64,000 bases of DNA from JAOPZW01 sp963789015 (GCA_963789015.1 CAWBIU010000001.1:744001-808000), one strand, 5' to 3'. Positions 16,087-24,976 are shown, counted from the stretch's first letter. The notes: generated by a model not told the origin, from the letters alone. Program-made: numbers and translations.

Positions 16087-17388
16087 TCGTCTCCCGACGC
16101 CCGCCGGCGGGCGCTCGCGTACAGCTCGCTCCCGCAGCGGCGGCAGAACGCGTCGCGGGGCGCCGCACGGGTTCCGCAGGACGGGCAGATGCGAGCGGGC
16201 AGCGGGGCCTCCTCGGCCCCCGCCATGGCCAGCGGGCTCGTCGTCCCCCAAGGCTCGAGCACGAGGTGCTCGCGCAGGTAGACGACCGTCTCGCGCAGCA
16301 CCGCGGCGGTCGGCAGCGCCATGAGCGCGCCGAGGATCCCGAACAGCTCCCCTCCGAAGAGCAGCGCGAAGATCACGAGCAGCGGATTGATGCGCAGCGC
16401 GTGGCCGAAGACCATGGGCGCGACGAGATGGCCCTCGATCTGCTGCAGGCCGACGAACAGCAGCGACACCCAGACCGCGGTCAGCGGGTCCTGGAAGAGC
16501 GCGACGAGCACCGGCGGTGCGGCGCCCAGGAACGGGCCGACGTACGGGATCAGCTCCATGAGCCCGAAGAAGGCGCCGAAGCCCAGCGCATACGTGCGGC
16601 CCTCGGGGAAGATCCCGAGCGCGCCGAAGATCCACAGTCCGACCCCGGCGCCCGTGCCCATCGCCAGGCTGAACAGCAGCTGGCCGCGCACGTAGCCGCC
16701 GACGGCGCGCGTCACGCGCGCCGGGAAGTCGTCCTCGCGGCTGCCGTCGCCCGGCGGCATGATCGAGCGCGCCAGCATGCCGATCCGCTCGCCGTAGACG
16801 AGCATGTAGATCGACAGCACGACCACCAGGATCAGCCCGAAGCCCGCGGTGATCAGCCGCTCGAGCAGGTCGGTGCCGAACGAGACGACCTCGTTCGTGC
16901 CGCCGATGACGCGGTCCTGCAGCGTGCTGAGCGCGGTCTCGCCCTGGCGCTTGACCTCGATGTCGATCCCGCGGCGGTCGAACTCGTCCTGCACGTCGGC
17001 GAGGCTCTCGTTGGCCCCGTCGACGATCGACGGCACGTCGGCGCGGAAGGACGAGAACTGCTCGGCGATCGGGTTGGCGAGCAGCGCGCCGGCGGCGGCG
17101 AGCGTGAGCAGGAAGCCGGCGAGGACGACGAAGATCGCGATCCCGCGCGGCAGCCGGGCGCGCTGCACGAGGCTGACGAGGGGGGCGAGGATCAGCGCGG
17201 TGATCCGCCGCGGTGATGAACAGCAGCAGGACGATTCCCGCCGCCTTGGCGACCGCGTAGAGCGCCAGCACCGCCAGCGGCAGCGTGACGAGCTGGATCC
17301 AGCGCGGCACGACGACGGGCACGACGGCCCGCGGCGCCGGCGCCGACGCCTCCGGCGGCCGGTCCTCGGTGTCCGTCGGTTCGCTCAT
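16083..17388 (-). CDS. AI-2E family permease with C-terminal zinc ribbon, frameshifted near 5' end
   Basis: A membrane protein of the AI-2E/PerM family with about eight helices. The N-terminus (MSEPTDTEDRPPEASAPAPR, first helix LVTLPLAVLALYAVAKAAGI, then VLLLFITAA) is in one frame. The rest, from ITALILAPLVSLVQRARLPR on, including EGRTYALGFGAFFGLMELIP and GLQQIEGHLVAPMVFGHALR, is in another. The break is at about 17205-17212, where GCGGCGGATC should read GCGGCGATC, one surplus G. The C-terminus carries CPSCGT...CRRCGSEL, a double zinc ribbon that is not part of the core family. It overlaps the ABC ATPase gene and is divergent from the ymdB-like gene with only 26 bases between starts. Confidence 0.87.
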
Positions 17389-17414
17389 CTTCCCCGTGCG
17401 CGAGAGTATGCGCC

Positions 17415-18248
17415 GTGTCCGACGCCCCCGCGACCATCCTCTTCGTCGGCGACCTCGTGGGCGGGCTCGGCCGCCGCACGCTGCTCGGCCTGCTCCCCGG
17501 CCTGCGCGAGCGCTACGCGCCGACCTTCGTCGTCGTCAACGGCGAGAACGTGGCCGGCGGGCTGGGGATCACGCCCAAGATCGCCGACGAGCTGTTCGCC
17601 GTCGGCGTCGACGCGATCACGCTGGGCAACCACGCCTACCACCGCCGCGAGATCTTTGGGTACCTCGACGGCCACGACAACATCGTGCGTCCGGCCAACT
17701 ACCTGCAGTCCCAGCCCGGGCACGGCTGGTGCGTGGTCGAGCGCGACGGGGTGCGCCTCGGCGTGGTCAACCTGTCGGGCAACCTCTACCTGCGCGCCGG
17801 CCGGCCGGCGTTCGTGGAGATCGAGAACGTGCTCGGCCGTCTCGACGGCACCGTCGACCACGTGCTCGTCGACATGCACGCGGAGGCGACGAGCGAGAAG
17901 GTCGGCATGGGCTGGCACCTCGACGGGCGCGTGACCGCCGTGGTCGGCACGCACACCCACGTCCCGACCGCCGACGCGCGCGTGCTCCCGCGCGGCACCG
18001 CCTATATCACCGACGTCGGGATGACCGGCCCGCGGGGCGGCGTGATCGGCGTCAAGAAGGAGCAGGCCATCGAGTCCATGCGCACCCAGATGTCGGTCAG
18101 GTTCGAGACCTCGGCCGACGATCCCTGGCTGAACGGCGTCGTGATCCGCTGCTCCTCGTCCATGCGCGCCGACGGCATCGAGTCCCTGCTCGAGCCGTGG
18201 ACGCCGAGCAGCGCGACCATGACCGGCCCGAAGAACCAGACGACGTAG
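17415..18248 (+). CDS. YmdB-family metallophosphoesterase (2',3'-cAMP phosphodiesterase-like)
   Basis: A 277-residue protein of the YmdB/TIGR00282 family, metal-dependent phosphodiesterases that hydrolyse 2',3'-cyclic nucleotides. Metal ligands are visible in LFVGDLVGGLGRR, VVVNGENVAGG, TLGNHAYHRREIF, VDMHAEATSEK and GTHTHVPTAD. GTAYITDVGMTGPRGGVIGV is the family C-terminal signature. The GTG at 17415 places the first motif correctly. The last residues (from about 260) run antisense to the end of the glycosyltransferase gene and look non-family, so the true end may be slightly different. Confidence 0.88.
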   Translation: MSDAPATILFVGDLVGGLGRRTLLGLLPGLRERYAPTFVVVNGENVAGGLGITPKIADELFAVGVDAITLGNHAYHRREIFGYLDGHDNIVRPANYLQSQPGHGWCVVERDGVRLGVVNLSGNLYLRAGRPAFVEIENVLGRLDGTVDHVLVDMHAEATSEKVGMGWHLDGRVTAVVGTHTHVPTADARVLPRGTAYITDVGMTGPRGGVIGVKKEQAIESMRTQMSVRFETSADDPWLNGVVIRCSSSMRADGIESLLEPWTPSSATMTGPKNQTT

Positions 18249-19834
18249 AGGTAGAACCAGTGCGTCACGCCCAGCTCGAGGCCGATCATCACGGCCGCGG
18301 CCAGGGCGGCGAGGCCGACGACGTCGCGCCGCCGCGGGACCACCGCGACGGCGAGCGCGAGCAGCACCCCGGCGATCTGCACGATCGTCTGCGCCGTCGT
18401 CCAGTCGCGCAGGCCCCAGATGCTGAACGGCGAGCCGCGCGAGGTCTGGAAGCCGAGCGTGCGGTCGTAGAACGTCGACAGATCGCCGTAGGCGAGCACG
18501 GCGACGCCCGAGAGCGCCAGCACGGCGCCGAAGGCCAGGATGTAGCGCGGCCAGCCGCGCCGGTCGTAGGTCAGGAACAGCGGCCCGAGGGCGAGCGGCG
18601 CGAACTTCGCCATTCCCGCCATGGCCACGAACGCCCCGCGCCCGGCCGGTGATGACGCGGCCGCGATCGCCGCGAGCACGAGCGCGCCCACGAGCGCGTC
18701 GTTGACGTTCGTGTTCATCGCGTAGAGCGTGAACGGGAAGGCCGCCCAGCTGTAGGCGAGCACGATCCCGAGGTCGGGCCCGCGCACGCGCCGGCCGACG
18801 AGGAACAGCAGGACGAGGCAGGCGAGGTCGAAGGCGATCGCCGCGCCGTGGGCGCCGGGCAGGTCGTTCCAGCGCCCCGTCCAGGGGGCGACCTGCTCGA
18901 AGGGCACGTAGGCGGCGTAGTTGACCGGGCCGTAGGTGTCGCCGTGCTCGTTGTCGGCCGGGAAGTTGCCCCACAGGCGCTCGCCGTCGGCGATCCGGTC
19001 GGCGCCGATGACGCCCGCGTAGCCGACGTCGATGACGTTGGAGTCCATGACGTTCAGCGCCGCGCGGAAGCCGATCAGGAAGACGAGCGCGACGGCCAGC
19101 CAGCGGACGGGCACGGACAGCCGCAGCGGCGCGCGCGGACGCGTGTCGCGGCGCAGGCCGATCCACAGCATGCGCGCGAGCACGTAGACGAGCAGCGGGT
19201 AGACGATCGGGACCGAGATGCCGATCTGCGCGTCGTTGAAGAACGCCACCGAGATCCCGAACGCGGCGAGCACGAGCACGTCGAGGTGCAGCATCCGCAG
19301 CGGCCGGCGCGGATCCACGAAGGGCACGAGGAAGGCGATCGTGAGCGGGATCCACACCCACGGCGAGTTGATCTTGCGCCCGAACGCCCCCGGGTAGCCG
19401 CGCGCCATCGTCCACGCCACCTGGAAGCCGGTCCACGCCTCGGTGACGCGCCCGGTCGCGTCGTCGACGTAGAGCTGGGCGATCTCCTTGGCCGGCTTGT
19501 CGCGCGTGAACAGGCTCACCTGCCAGCGCGCCGGGCCCTTCGTGTAGACGTTCGGATAGGAGCCGGGGTGGCGGCGCTGGGCGCGCAGCAGGACCGGGTT
19601 GCGCTCGGCGATGCGCTGGACCTGTGTGCCGGTCAGGCGCCGGCCCGCGGGGACCGCGTCCATGTCGGGGACCGGCACCGCCTTGTTCGGGTCGGTCTGG
19701 GTGGTCGACGTCGCGCTCGGGGTGCTCGGCGCGCTCTTCGCGCTCTGCGCGGACGATGGCGTGGCCGACACGGCGAGCACCGCGAGGGCGGCGGCCACGA
19801 CGGCCGCGCAACGCTTCGCGGCGTCCCCCAGCAT
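18002..19834 (-). CDS. Multi-spanning membrane glycosyltransferase-like protein with N-terminal PepSY-like domain
   Basis: About 610 residues. A signal-like helix (VVAAALAVLAVSATPSSAQS) leads to an extracytoplasmic domain (about 50-130) with RWQVSLFTRDKPAKEIAQLY and VDDATGRVTEAWTGFQVAWT, which resembles PepSY. Then come some ten to twelve membrane segments with YGPVNYAAYVPFEQ and FPFTLYAMNTNVNDAL, reminiscent of GT87/GT-C mannosyltransferases that use polyprenyl-phosphate sugars. The ATG at 19834 lies 16 bases after the phosphodiesterase gene. The last 70 or so residues (after ALLGVHGS) are antisense to ymdB and show no membrane or family features, so the real C-terminus is probably near 18200 and a missed stop is suspected. 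Confidence 0.7.
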   Translation of the reverse strand: MLGDAAKRCAAVVAAALAVLAVSATPSSAQSAKSAPSTPSATSTTQTDPNKAVPVPDMDAVPAGRRLTGTQVQRIAERNPVLLRAQRRHPGSYPNVYTKGPARWQVSLFTRDKPAKEIAQLYVDDATGRVTEAWTGFQVAWTMARGYPGAFGRKINSPWVWIPLTIAFLVPFVDPRRPLRMLHLDVLVLAAFGISVAFFNDAQIGISVPIVYPLLVYVLARMLWIGLRRDTRPRAPLRLSVPVRWLAVALVFLIGFRAALNVMDSNVIDVGYAGVIGADRIADGERLWGNFPADNEHGDTYGPVNYAAYVPFEQVAPWTGRWNDLPGAHGAAIAFDLACLVLLFLVGRRVRGPDLGIVLAYSWAAFPFTLYAMNTNVNDALVGALVLAAIAAASSPAGRGAFVAMAGMAKFAPLALGPLFLTYDRRGWPRYILAFGAVLALSGVAVLAYGDLSTFYDRTLGFQTSRGSPFSIWGLRDWTTAQTIVQIAGVLLALAVAVVPRRRDVVGLAALAAAVMIGLELGVTHWFYLYVVWFFGPVMVALLGVHGSSRDSMPSARMDEEQRITTPFSQGSSAEVSNLTDIWVRMDSMACSFLTPITPPRGPVIPTSVI

Positions 19835-19850
19835 CCGCGGCCCAGAGTAC

Positions 19851-21323
19851 TCAGGCGGTCGCGAAATGGCGGCGCACCATCGGCGCGACGTCGGCGATGC
19901 TCCACTGGCGCGGGGCCTGGCCACCCGGCGGCTCGACGCCGCAGAAGGCGAGCGCGCCGAGCGAGTCGCTGCGGTGCAGCGAGCCGTGGCTGCCGCCGCC
20001 GACGTGGTCGACGCCGCCCCAGTCCGGGAACTCCCAGCCAGGCCCGGCGGACAGCAGGACGTCGCCCGACGTCGGGCAGGTCAGCGCCGCCCACACGCGC
20101 GCGAGCGCGTCCGGGTAGTCGGGGGTGCGCAGGACGCCGTCGCTCACGCGTCCGTCGAGCAGCGCGAGCGGGCCGTCGACCGACCAGCGCTGACCGCGCT
20201 CGTCGCGGACGTCGCCGCCCGGCGCGAAGCGCAGCTCGCCTGCCGCGCCGCGGATCGCGCCCTCGCGCGGCGCCGGGCGCCACATCACGAGGTCGACGCC
20301 GTCGAGGCGCAGCGCGGCGTCGACGATCCGCGGGACGAGCGCCTCGCGGCCCTCGCGCAGGAGCGCGTAGACCATCGCCGAGCGCTGCGCCGGGCACAGC
20401 GCGATCTCGGCGTCGTCGTGGCCGGCGCCGCTCGGGGGCAGGAGGTGGAACTCGTCGAACGCCGAGTCGAGATCGATGCGCCGCTCGACGGCGGCGTGCG
20501 AGTGATCGGCGACGACGATCACCGCGTGCTCGGCGAGGAACGCGTCGGTCCCGCCGCCGGCGTGGAAGAGCCGCTCGAGCTGGCGGTCGGCGGCGGCGAT
20601 CGACGTGACCTGGGCGTGCGGGCCGTTGCGGTGGGAGTTGTTGTCGTTGTCGGGCAGCGACAGGAGCAGGAAGTCGAAGAGGTCGTGCTCGACGAGGTGC
20701 GCGCCGACGCAGCCCGCGTGCTGGTCGCGGATGCCGGGCAGGCCGAGCTGCGAGCGGCAGCCGGTCTCGCGCGTGGCGAAGATGTCGGCGTAGTACAGCT
20801 CGAGCGGGCCGCGCACGGAGCGGCGCATGACCGCCGAGGCCAGCCGCGTGAGCGCCGTCTCGCGCGAGATCTCGTGCTCGTGGCGGCCGCGATAGATCAG
20901 GTACGTCGTGCATGCCGTCCGCGGGCCGGCGTCGTCGAGCGTCTCGAACACCGTCTCCACCTCCTCGGGGAGGTGCTCGGCGTTCATGTTGAAGATCGTG
21001 TCGGTGAGCTGGCGCGTGATCCCGAAGCGCCGCGACGCGCTGAAGCTCGAGCCGTACTCGACGTAGCGGCGCTCGTCGCGGCTGTACCAGTTCATCGAGG
21101 GGATCCGGTGGCGGTCCTGGCGCTCGCCGGTGGCGATCGTCGCCGCGCACACCGGGGTCACCGACGGGAACGCCGCGCAGCACGCGTCGACGTAGGTCCC
21201 GCGCTCCATGACGGCGCGGAAGGCGGGCGCACGCCCGGTGCGCACCGCGCGCTCGAGCATCGTCGGCTTGAGCCCGTCGACGACGGCGAGGACGAGCTTG
21301 GGCGGCTTGGGCGTCGCCGGCAC
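19851..21323 (-). CDS. Alkaline phosphatase superfamily / type I phosphodiesterase
   Basis: A 490-residue enzyme of the nucleotide pyrophosphatase/phosphodiesterase type. Metal site and nucleophile region: LVLAVVDGLKPTMLERAV and CAAFPSVTPVCAATIATG (the Thr/Ser nucleophile lies in this stretch). Distal ligands: LLLSLPDNDNNSHRNGP and AVIVVADHSHAAVE, and a late histidine in GGGSHGSLHRSDSLG. No signal peptide is visible, so it may act in the cytoplasm or on membrane lipid head groups. It sits between DUF4126 (directly upstream) and the GT-C-like gene (16 bases downstream), suggesting one envelope-lipid module. The substrate is unknown. Confidence 0.86.
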   Translation of the reverse strand: MPATPKPPKLVLAVVDGLKPTMLERAVRTGRAPAFRAVMERGTYVDACCAAFPSVTPVCAATIATGERQDRHRIPSMNWYSRDERRYVEYGSSFSASRRFGITRQLTDTIFNMNAEHLPEEVETVFETLDDAGPRTACTTYLIYRGRHEHEISRETALTRLASAVMRRSVRGPLELYYADIFATRETGCRSQLGLPGIRDQHAGCVGAHLVEHDLFDFLLLSLPDNDNNSHRNGPHAQVTSIAAADRQLERLFHAGGGTDAFLAEHAVIVVADHSHAAVERRIDLDSAFDEFHLLPPSGAGHDDAEIALCPAQRSAMVYALLREGREALVPRIVDAALRLDGVDLVMWRPAPREGAIRGAAGELRFAPGGDVRDERGQRWSVDGPLALLDGRVSDGVLRTPDYPDALARVWAALTCPTSGDVLLSAGPGWEFPDWGGVDHVGGGSHGSLHRSDSLGALAFCGVEPPGGQAPRQWSIADVAPMVRRHFATA

Positions 21324-21899
21324 TCAGCGGAGGATGCGCAGGCCCGCGTACTTCTCGCCGGCGCGCCGGCGGCCGCCGGCCAGCAGCCAGACGAAGAAGC
21401 CGATCGCCAACACGCTGACGGGCGGGATCAGGATCGACAGCGCCGCAAGCACGAGGGCGACGCCCTCGGCGTAGATGGGCAGCGCCGCGGCCGCCTCGCG
21501 GTCGAGCCGCGTGCGGGTGCGGGCGAACAGGTCGCGGACCGCCGCGCCGGCGAGCATGGCGAACAGGACGCCCCCGATCAGGCCCGGCCACCAGACCTCG
21601 TTGCGGTCGTCGAGCGTGCCCGCGAAGAGCAGCGCCCCGAGGCCGATGCCGATGCCCTGCAGGGCGGCGATGCCGGCCGGCGTCTCCAGGCGCGCGCGCA
21701 TCACCAGCGTGACGACCATGACGATCGCCACGACGAGCAGGAACACCGGGGCCTCGAGGAACGAGAAGTCGGTGCCCTCGAAGTCGATGCCGACATCGGC
21801 GATCGCCAGGCCGCCGGCGGCGAGGGTCGGCATGAACGGTCGCACGCCCGTGGCGGAGCTCAGACCGATGCCTTGGAGGATGTCGAGGAGGAGCTTCAT
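21324..21899 (-). CDS. DUF4126 membrane protein
   Basis: A 191-residue hydrophobic protein with about five membrane segments (LLLDILQGIGLSSATGVRPF, VFLLVVAIVMVVTLVMRARL, GIAALQGIGIGLGALLFAGT, WWPGLIGGVLFAMLAGAAV, ILIPPVSVLAIGFFVWLLAG). The N-terminal GIGLSSATGVRPFMPTLAAG and the central DDRNEVWWPGLIGG fit DUF4126, a family of unknown function. Its stop codon abuts the start of the phosphodiesterase gene. It is divergent from the aminotransferase gene with 30 bases between starts. Confidence 0.8.
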   Translation of the reverse strand: MKLLLDILQGIGLSSATGVRPFMPTLAAGGLAIADVGIDFEGTDFSFLEAPVFLLVVAIVMVVTLVMRARLETPAGIAALQGIGIGLGALLFAGTLDDRNEVWWPGLIGGVLFAMLAGAAVRDLFARTRTRLDREAAAALPIYAEGVALVLAALSILIPPVSVLAIGFFVWLLAGGRRRAGEKYAGLRILR

Positions 21900-21929
21900 G
21901 TCGAGACCGTCCGATAGCGTGAAGCGGGC

Positions 21930-23330
21930 ATGACTGTAGAGGACAGCGGTCGTCCGCCACGGCCGCCCCGGGCCCGTCCCGCGTCACGCGACATCGAGCG
22001 CTACGCCGCGCTCTTCGCCTCGCGCACGAAGGTCATGACGTCCTCCGCGATGCGCGATCTGATGGCGATCACGGAACGTCCCGAGGTCATCTCACTGGCC
22101 GGTGGACTACCCGATACCTCGACGTTCCCAGCCGAGTCGCTGGCCGCGCTGACCTCGAAGATGGCCGCCACGGGCGCCGCCCGCGCGCTGCAGTACGGAC
22201 CCACCGAGGGGATGGCCGCGGCCAAGGAGTGCATCGCCGAGGTGATGGCGGCCGAGGACACGCCGGTCGACCCCGACGACGTGCTCGTCACCACCGGCGG
22301 CCAGCAGGTCATCGACCTCGTCTGCAAGACGCTCGTCGACCCGGGCGACGTCGTCGTCGCCGAGGCGCCGACCTACCCGGGCGCGGTGCCGACCTTCCTG
22401 TCCTACCAGGCCGACGTGGTGCAGATCGCCATGGACGACGACGGCATGCGCGTCGACGAGCTCGAGGAGACGCTCGACCGCCTCGCCGCCGAAGGCCGAA
22501 CGCCGAAGTTCATCTACACCATCCCGAACTTCCAGAACCCCGCCGGCGTCACCATGTCGCTGGCGCGCCGGCGCCGGCTCGTCGAGGTCGCCCACGAGCG
22601 CGAGCTGCTCGTCCTCGAGGACAACCCGTACGGGCTGCTGCGCTACGAGGGCGAGCCGCTCCCGACGCTGTACTCGCTCGACCACGGCGAGTTCGTCATC
22701 TACCTCGGCACGTTCTCGAAGATCCTCTCGCCGGGGATCCGGATCGGCTGGACGACGGCGCCGGCGCCCGTGCTCGAGAAGATGAACCTCGGCAAGCAGG
22801 GCGCCGACCTGTGCTCGTCCACGTTCTCGCAGATGTTCATCGCCTCGTACTTCGAGCACGACAACTGGCAGACGTACCTGAGCGCGCTCAAGGACCTCTA
22901 CCGCCGCCGGCGCGACACGATGCTCGACGCGCTCGCCGAGCACTTCCCGCGCGAGGCGTCGTGGACGCGCCCGCAGGGCGGCCTGTTCATCTGGGCGACG
23001 CTGCCGGAGTACATCGACACGACCGACCTGCTCGCGGCCGCGCTGTCGCACAACGTCGCCTTCGTGCCCGGCCGTGCCGCCTACCTGGACGGGCGCGGCG
23101 GCTCGTCGATGCGGCTGAACTTCTCCGGCGTCAGCGAGGACAACATCCGCGACGGCGTGCGCCGCATCGGCGAGGTCGTCCGCGAGCAGCTCGGCCTGTA
23201 CGGGACGCTCACCGGCTCCGGCGCCTCGCCGCCGCCGGCCTCCGCCGATCCGGCGGCCGACCCCGCGCTGGCCGACGTGCTCCATCTGCCCCCGCGCCCG
23301 GCGCGAGAGCGGCGCACCGACGCCCGATGA
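21930..23330 (+). CDS. PLP-dependent aminotransferase, class I (2-aminoadipate/MocR-type fold)
   Basis: A 466-residue fold-type I aminotransferase without a GntR domain. Motifs: EVISLAGGLPDTSTFP, LQYGPTEGMAAAKECIAEVM, LVTTGGQQVIDLVCKTL, FIYTIPNFQNPAGVTMSL, LVLEDNPYGLLRYEGEPLP and the PLP lysine in LGTFSKILSPGIRIGW, with the substrate-binding arginine in RLNFSG near the C-terminus. It groups with LysN/2-aminoadipate and aromatic aminotransferases. The Pro/Ala-rich tail after about residue 425 is unusual. The TGA overlaps the ATG of the following Ddl-like gene, so the products probably work in one pathway. Confidence 0.9.
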   Translation: MTVEDSGRPPRPPRARPASRDIERYAALFASRTKVMTSSAMRDLMAITERPEVISLAGGLPDTSTFPAESLAALTSKMAATGAARALQYGPTEGMAAAKECIAEVMAAEDTPVDPDDVLVTTGGQQVIDLVCKTLVDPGDVVVAEAPTYPGAVPTFLSYQADVVQIAMDDDGMRVDELEETLDRLAAEGRTPKFIYTIPNFQNPAGVTMSLARRRRLVEVAHERELLVLEDNPYGLLRYEGEPLPTLYSLDHGEFVIYLGTFSKILSPGIRIGWTTAPAPVLEKMNLGKQGADLCSSTFSQMFIASYFEHDNWQTYLSALKDLYRRRRDTMLDALAEHFPREASWTRPQGGLFIWATLPEYIDTTDLLAAALSHNVAFVPGRAAYLDGRGGSSMRLNFSGVSEDNIRDGVRRIGEVVREQLGLYGTLTGSGASPPPASADPAADPALADVLHLPPRPARERRTDAR

Positions 23331-24265
23331 GCCGCGTCGCCGTGCTCAAGGGCGGCGGCTCGCTCGAGCGGCAGGTCTCGCTGCGCAGCGGCGCCCAGGT
23401 CGAGGACGCGCTCGAGCGCCTCGGCCACGACGTCGTCGCGATCGACGTCGGGCACGACCTCGTCAAGCGGCTGCGCGCCGAGGCGCCGGACGTCGCCTTC
23501 GTCGCGATGCACGGACGCGACGGCGAGGACGGCACGGTCCAGGAGCTGCTCGAGATCCTCGGCATCCCCTACACCGCCTCCGGCGTGTCGGCCTGCATGC
23601 GCTGCGCCGACAAGGTGCTCTCCAAGCACGCGATGCTCGACGCCGGCCTGCCGACGCCCGACTTCTACTCGTTCACCGAGACCGCGTTCAAGGAGCTCGG
23701 CGCCGCCGACGCGCTCGGGACGATCGAGGAGCGCCTGGAGTTCCCGATCGTCGTCAAGCCCGCCGATCAGGGCAGCGCGCTGGGGATCCGCTTCGCGCGC
23801 TCGCCCGACGACGTGCCCGCGGCGCTCGTGGCCGCGTTCTCCTACTCGCAGAAGGTCGTCCTCGAGCGCCACGTGCACGGCCGCGAGCTGGCCGTGTCGG
23901 TCCTCGGCGACGACGCGCTGCCCGTCGTCGAGGCGGTCCCGCGCGAGGAGGACTTCTACGACTTCGCGGCGCGCTACACGATCGGGCGCACCGAGTTCGT
24001 GTGCCCGGCCGAGCTCGGCGAGGGGCTCACCGAGCGCGCGCAGGAGCTTGCCCTGGAGGTCTTCCGGCTGCTCGGCTGCCGCGGCTTCGCGCGCGTCGAC
24101 CTGATGCTCGAGGAGGCGACCGGCGAGCTCTACGTGCTCGAGGTCAACGCCGTCCCCGGGCTGACGGAGACGAGCCTGCTGCCCCAGGCCGCCGATGCGG
24201 CCGGGATCGACTTCGACCGGCTGATCGAGCGGATCGTCGAGCTCGCGCTCGAGCCCGTCCGCTGA
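23327..24265 (+). CDS. D-alanine--D-alanine ligase family ATP-grasp protein (first of two)
   Basis: A 312-residue ATP-grasp ligase of the Ddl family. It has VLKGGGSLERQVSLRSG (the catalytic Glu is kept), AFVAMHGRDGEDGTVQELLE, SGVSACMRCADKVLSKHAML, FPIVVKPADQGSALGI, a DFYDFAARYTIGRTEF loop and the metal-binding end YVLEVNAVPGLTETSLLPQA. Compared with the second Ddl in the window (58126-59106) the omega-loop serine region reads GSALG instead of GSSVG and the lid loop differs, so its substrate may be other than two D-Ala. The ATG overlaps the stop of the aminotransferase gene (ATGA). Confidence 0.88.
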   Translation: MSRVAVLKGGGSLERQVSLRSGAQVEDALERLGHDVVAIDVGHDLVKRLRAEAPDVAFVAMHGRDGEDGTVQELLEILGIPYTASGVSACMRCADKVLSKHAMLDAGLPTPDFYSFTETAFKELGAADALGTIEERLEFPIVVKPADQGSALGIRFARSPDDVPAALVAAFSYSQKVVLERHVHGRELAVSVLGDDALPVVEAVPREEDFYDFAARYTIGRTEFVCPAELGEGLTERAQELALEVFRLLGCRGFARVDLMLEEATGELYVLEVNAVPGLTETSLLPQAADAAGIDFDRLIERIVELALEPVR

Positions 24266-24274
24266 GCCGCCGGC

Positions 24275-24763
24275 TCAGCCGTCGCCCTTGAAGTCCTCGG
24301 GCGTCACCTGGTCGAGGAACTCCTTGAAGCGGTCCACGACCTCCTCGGTGTCCTCGACCTCGTGCTCGAACTCGATCGCCGACTCGGCGATGACCTCCTC
24401 GGCCGCGTAGATCGGCGCGCCCGAGCGCACGGCCAGGGCCAGCGCGTCGCTCGGCCGCGAGTCGATCTCCATCTCGCGGCCGTTGACGGCCAGCGTGATC
24501 GAGGCGAAGAACGTGTTGTCACGCAGCTCGGTGACCGAGACCTGGGTGCAGCGCACCTCGAGCTCGCCGAGCATGTCGACCATCAGGTCGTGGGTCATGG
24601 GGCGCGGGGTGGTGGCGCCCTGCAGCTTCATGAGGATCGCCGCCGCCTCCGGATGACCGATCCAGATCGGCAGGAACTTGTTGCTGTCGACGGTCTTGAG
24701 CAGCACGATCGGCTGTTTGCCGACCATGTCGAAGCTCACCCCGTAGATGACCATTTCCTGCAC
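24275..24763 (-). CDS. Bifunctional nuclease family protein (DUF151/BFN)
   Basis: A 162-residue BFN-domain protein. Members act as DNase/RNase in plants and are widespread, poorly characterised single-domain proteins in actinobacteria. Family segments: MVIYGVSFDMVGKQPIVLLK, LPIWIGHPEAAAILMKLQG, PRPMTHDLMVDMLGELEV, VNGREMEIDSRPSDALALAV and APIYAAEEVIAES. The GTG at 24763 is favoured because AGGGAG lies seven bases upstream. A TATACT -10 element lies about 34 bases upstream. The C-terminus is acidic. It converges on the Ddl-like gene with nine bases between. Confidence 0.9.
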   Translation of the reverse strand: MQEMVIYGVSFDMVGKQPIVLLKTVDSNKFLPIWIGHPEAAAILMKLQGATTPRPMTHDLMVDMLGELEVRCTQVSVTELRDNTFFASITLAVNGREMEIDSRPSDALALAVRSGAPIYAAEEVIAESAIEFEHEVEDTEEVVDRFKEFLDQVTPEDFKGDG

Positions 24764-24796
24764 GGACCGCTCCCTGAGTTGCTCGCGGGTCGCCCC

Positions 24797-24802
24797 AGTA
24801 TA
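24797..24802 (-). promoter_or_regulatory. Candidate -10 element for the bifunctional nuclease gene
   Basis: Reverse-strand TATACT, close to the consensus TATAAT, 34 bases upstream of the GTG start in a 213-base divergent gap (24764-24976). A good -35 hexamer is not evident. The rest of the gap holds nothing else recognisable apart from the AAGGAGG ribosome-binding site of the next gene at 24964-24970. Confidence 0.45.
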
Positions 24803-24976
24803 GGCTCCCCGTCCCGGCGGTCCGGGCGCCTCCGCGGCGCTCGCGAGCGGCCCTTCTTCCCGCCCCGCGTCCGCTCTGCGCGGTCCTCCGTAACGTCCGG
24901 CCGCGGCAGCGGTCCCACGCCCTGAGAGCGCACGCCATGCCGTGCGGAGGGCCACGGATCAGTTGAAGGAGGCGGC

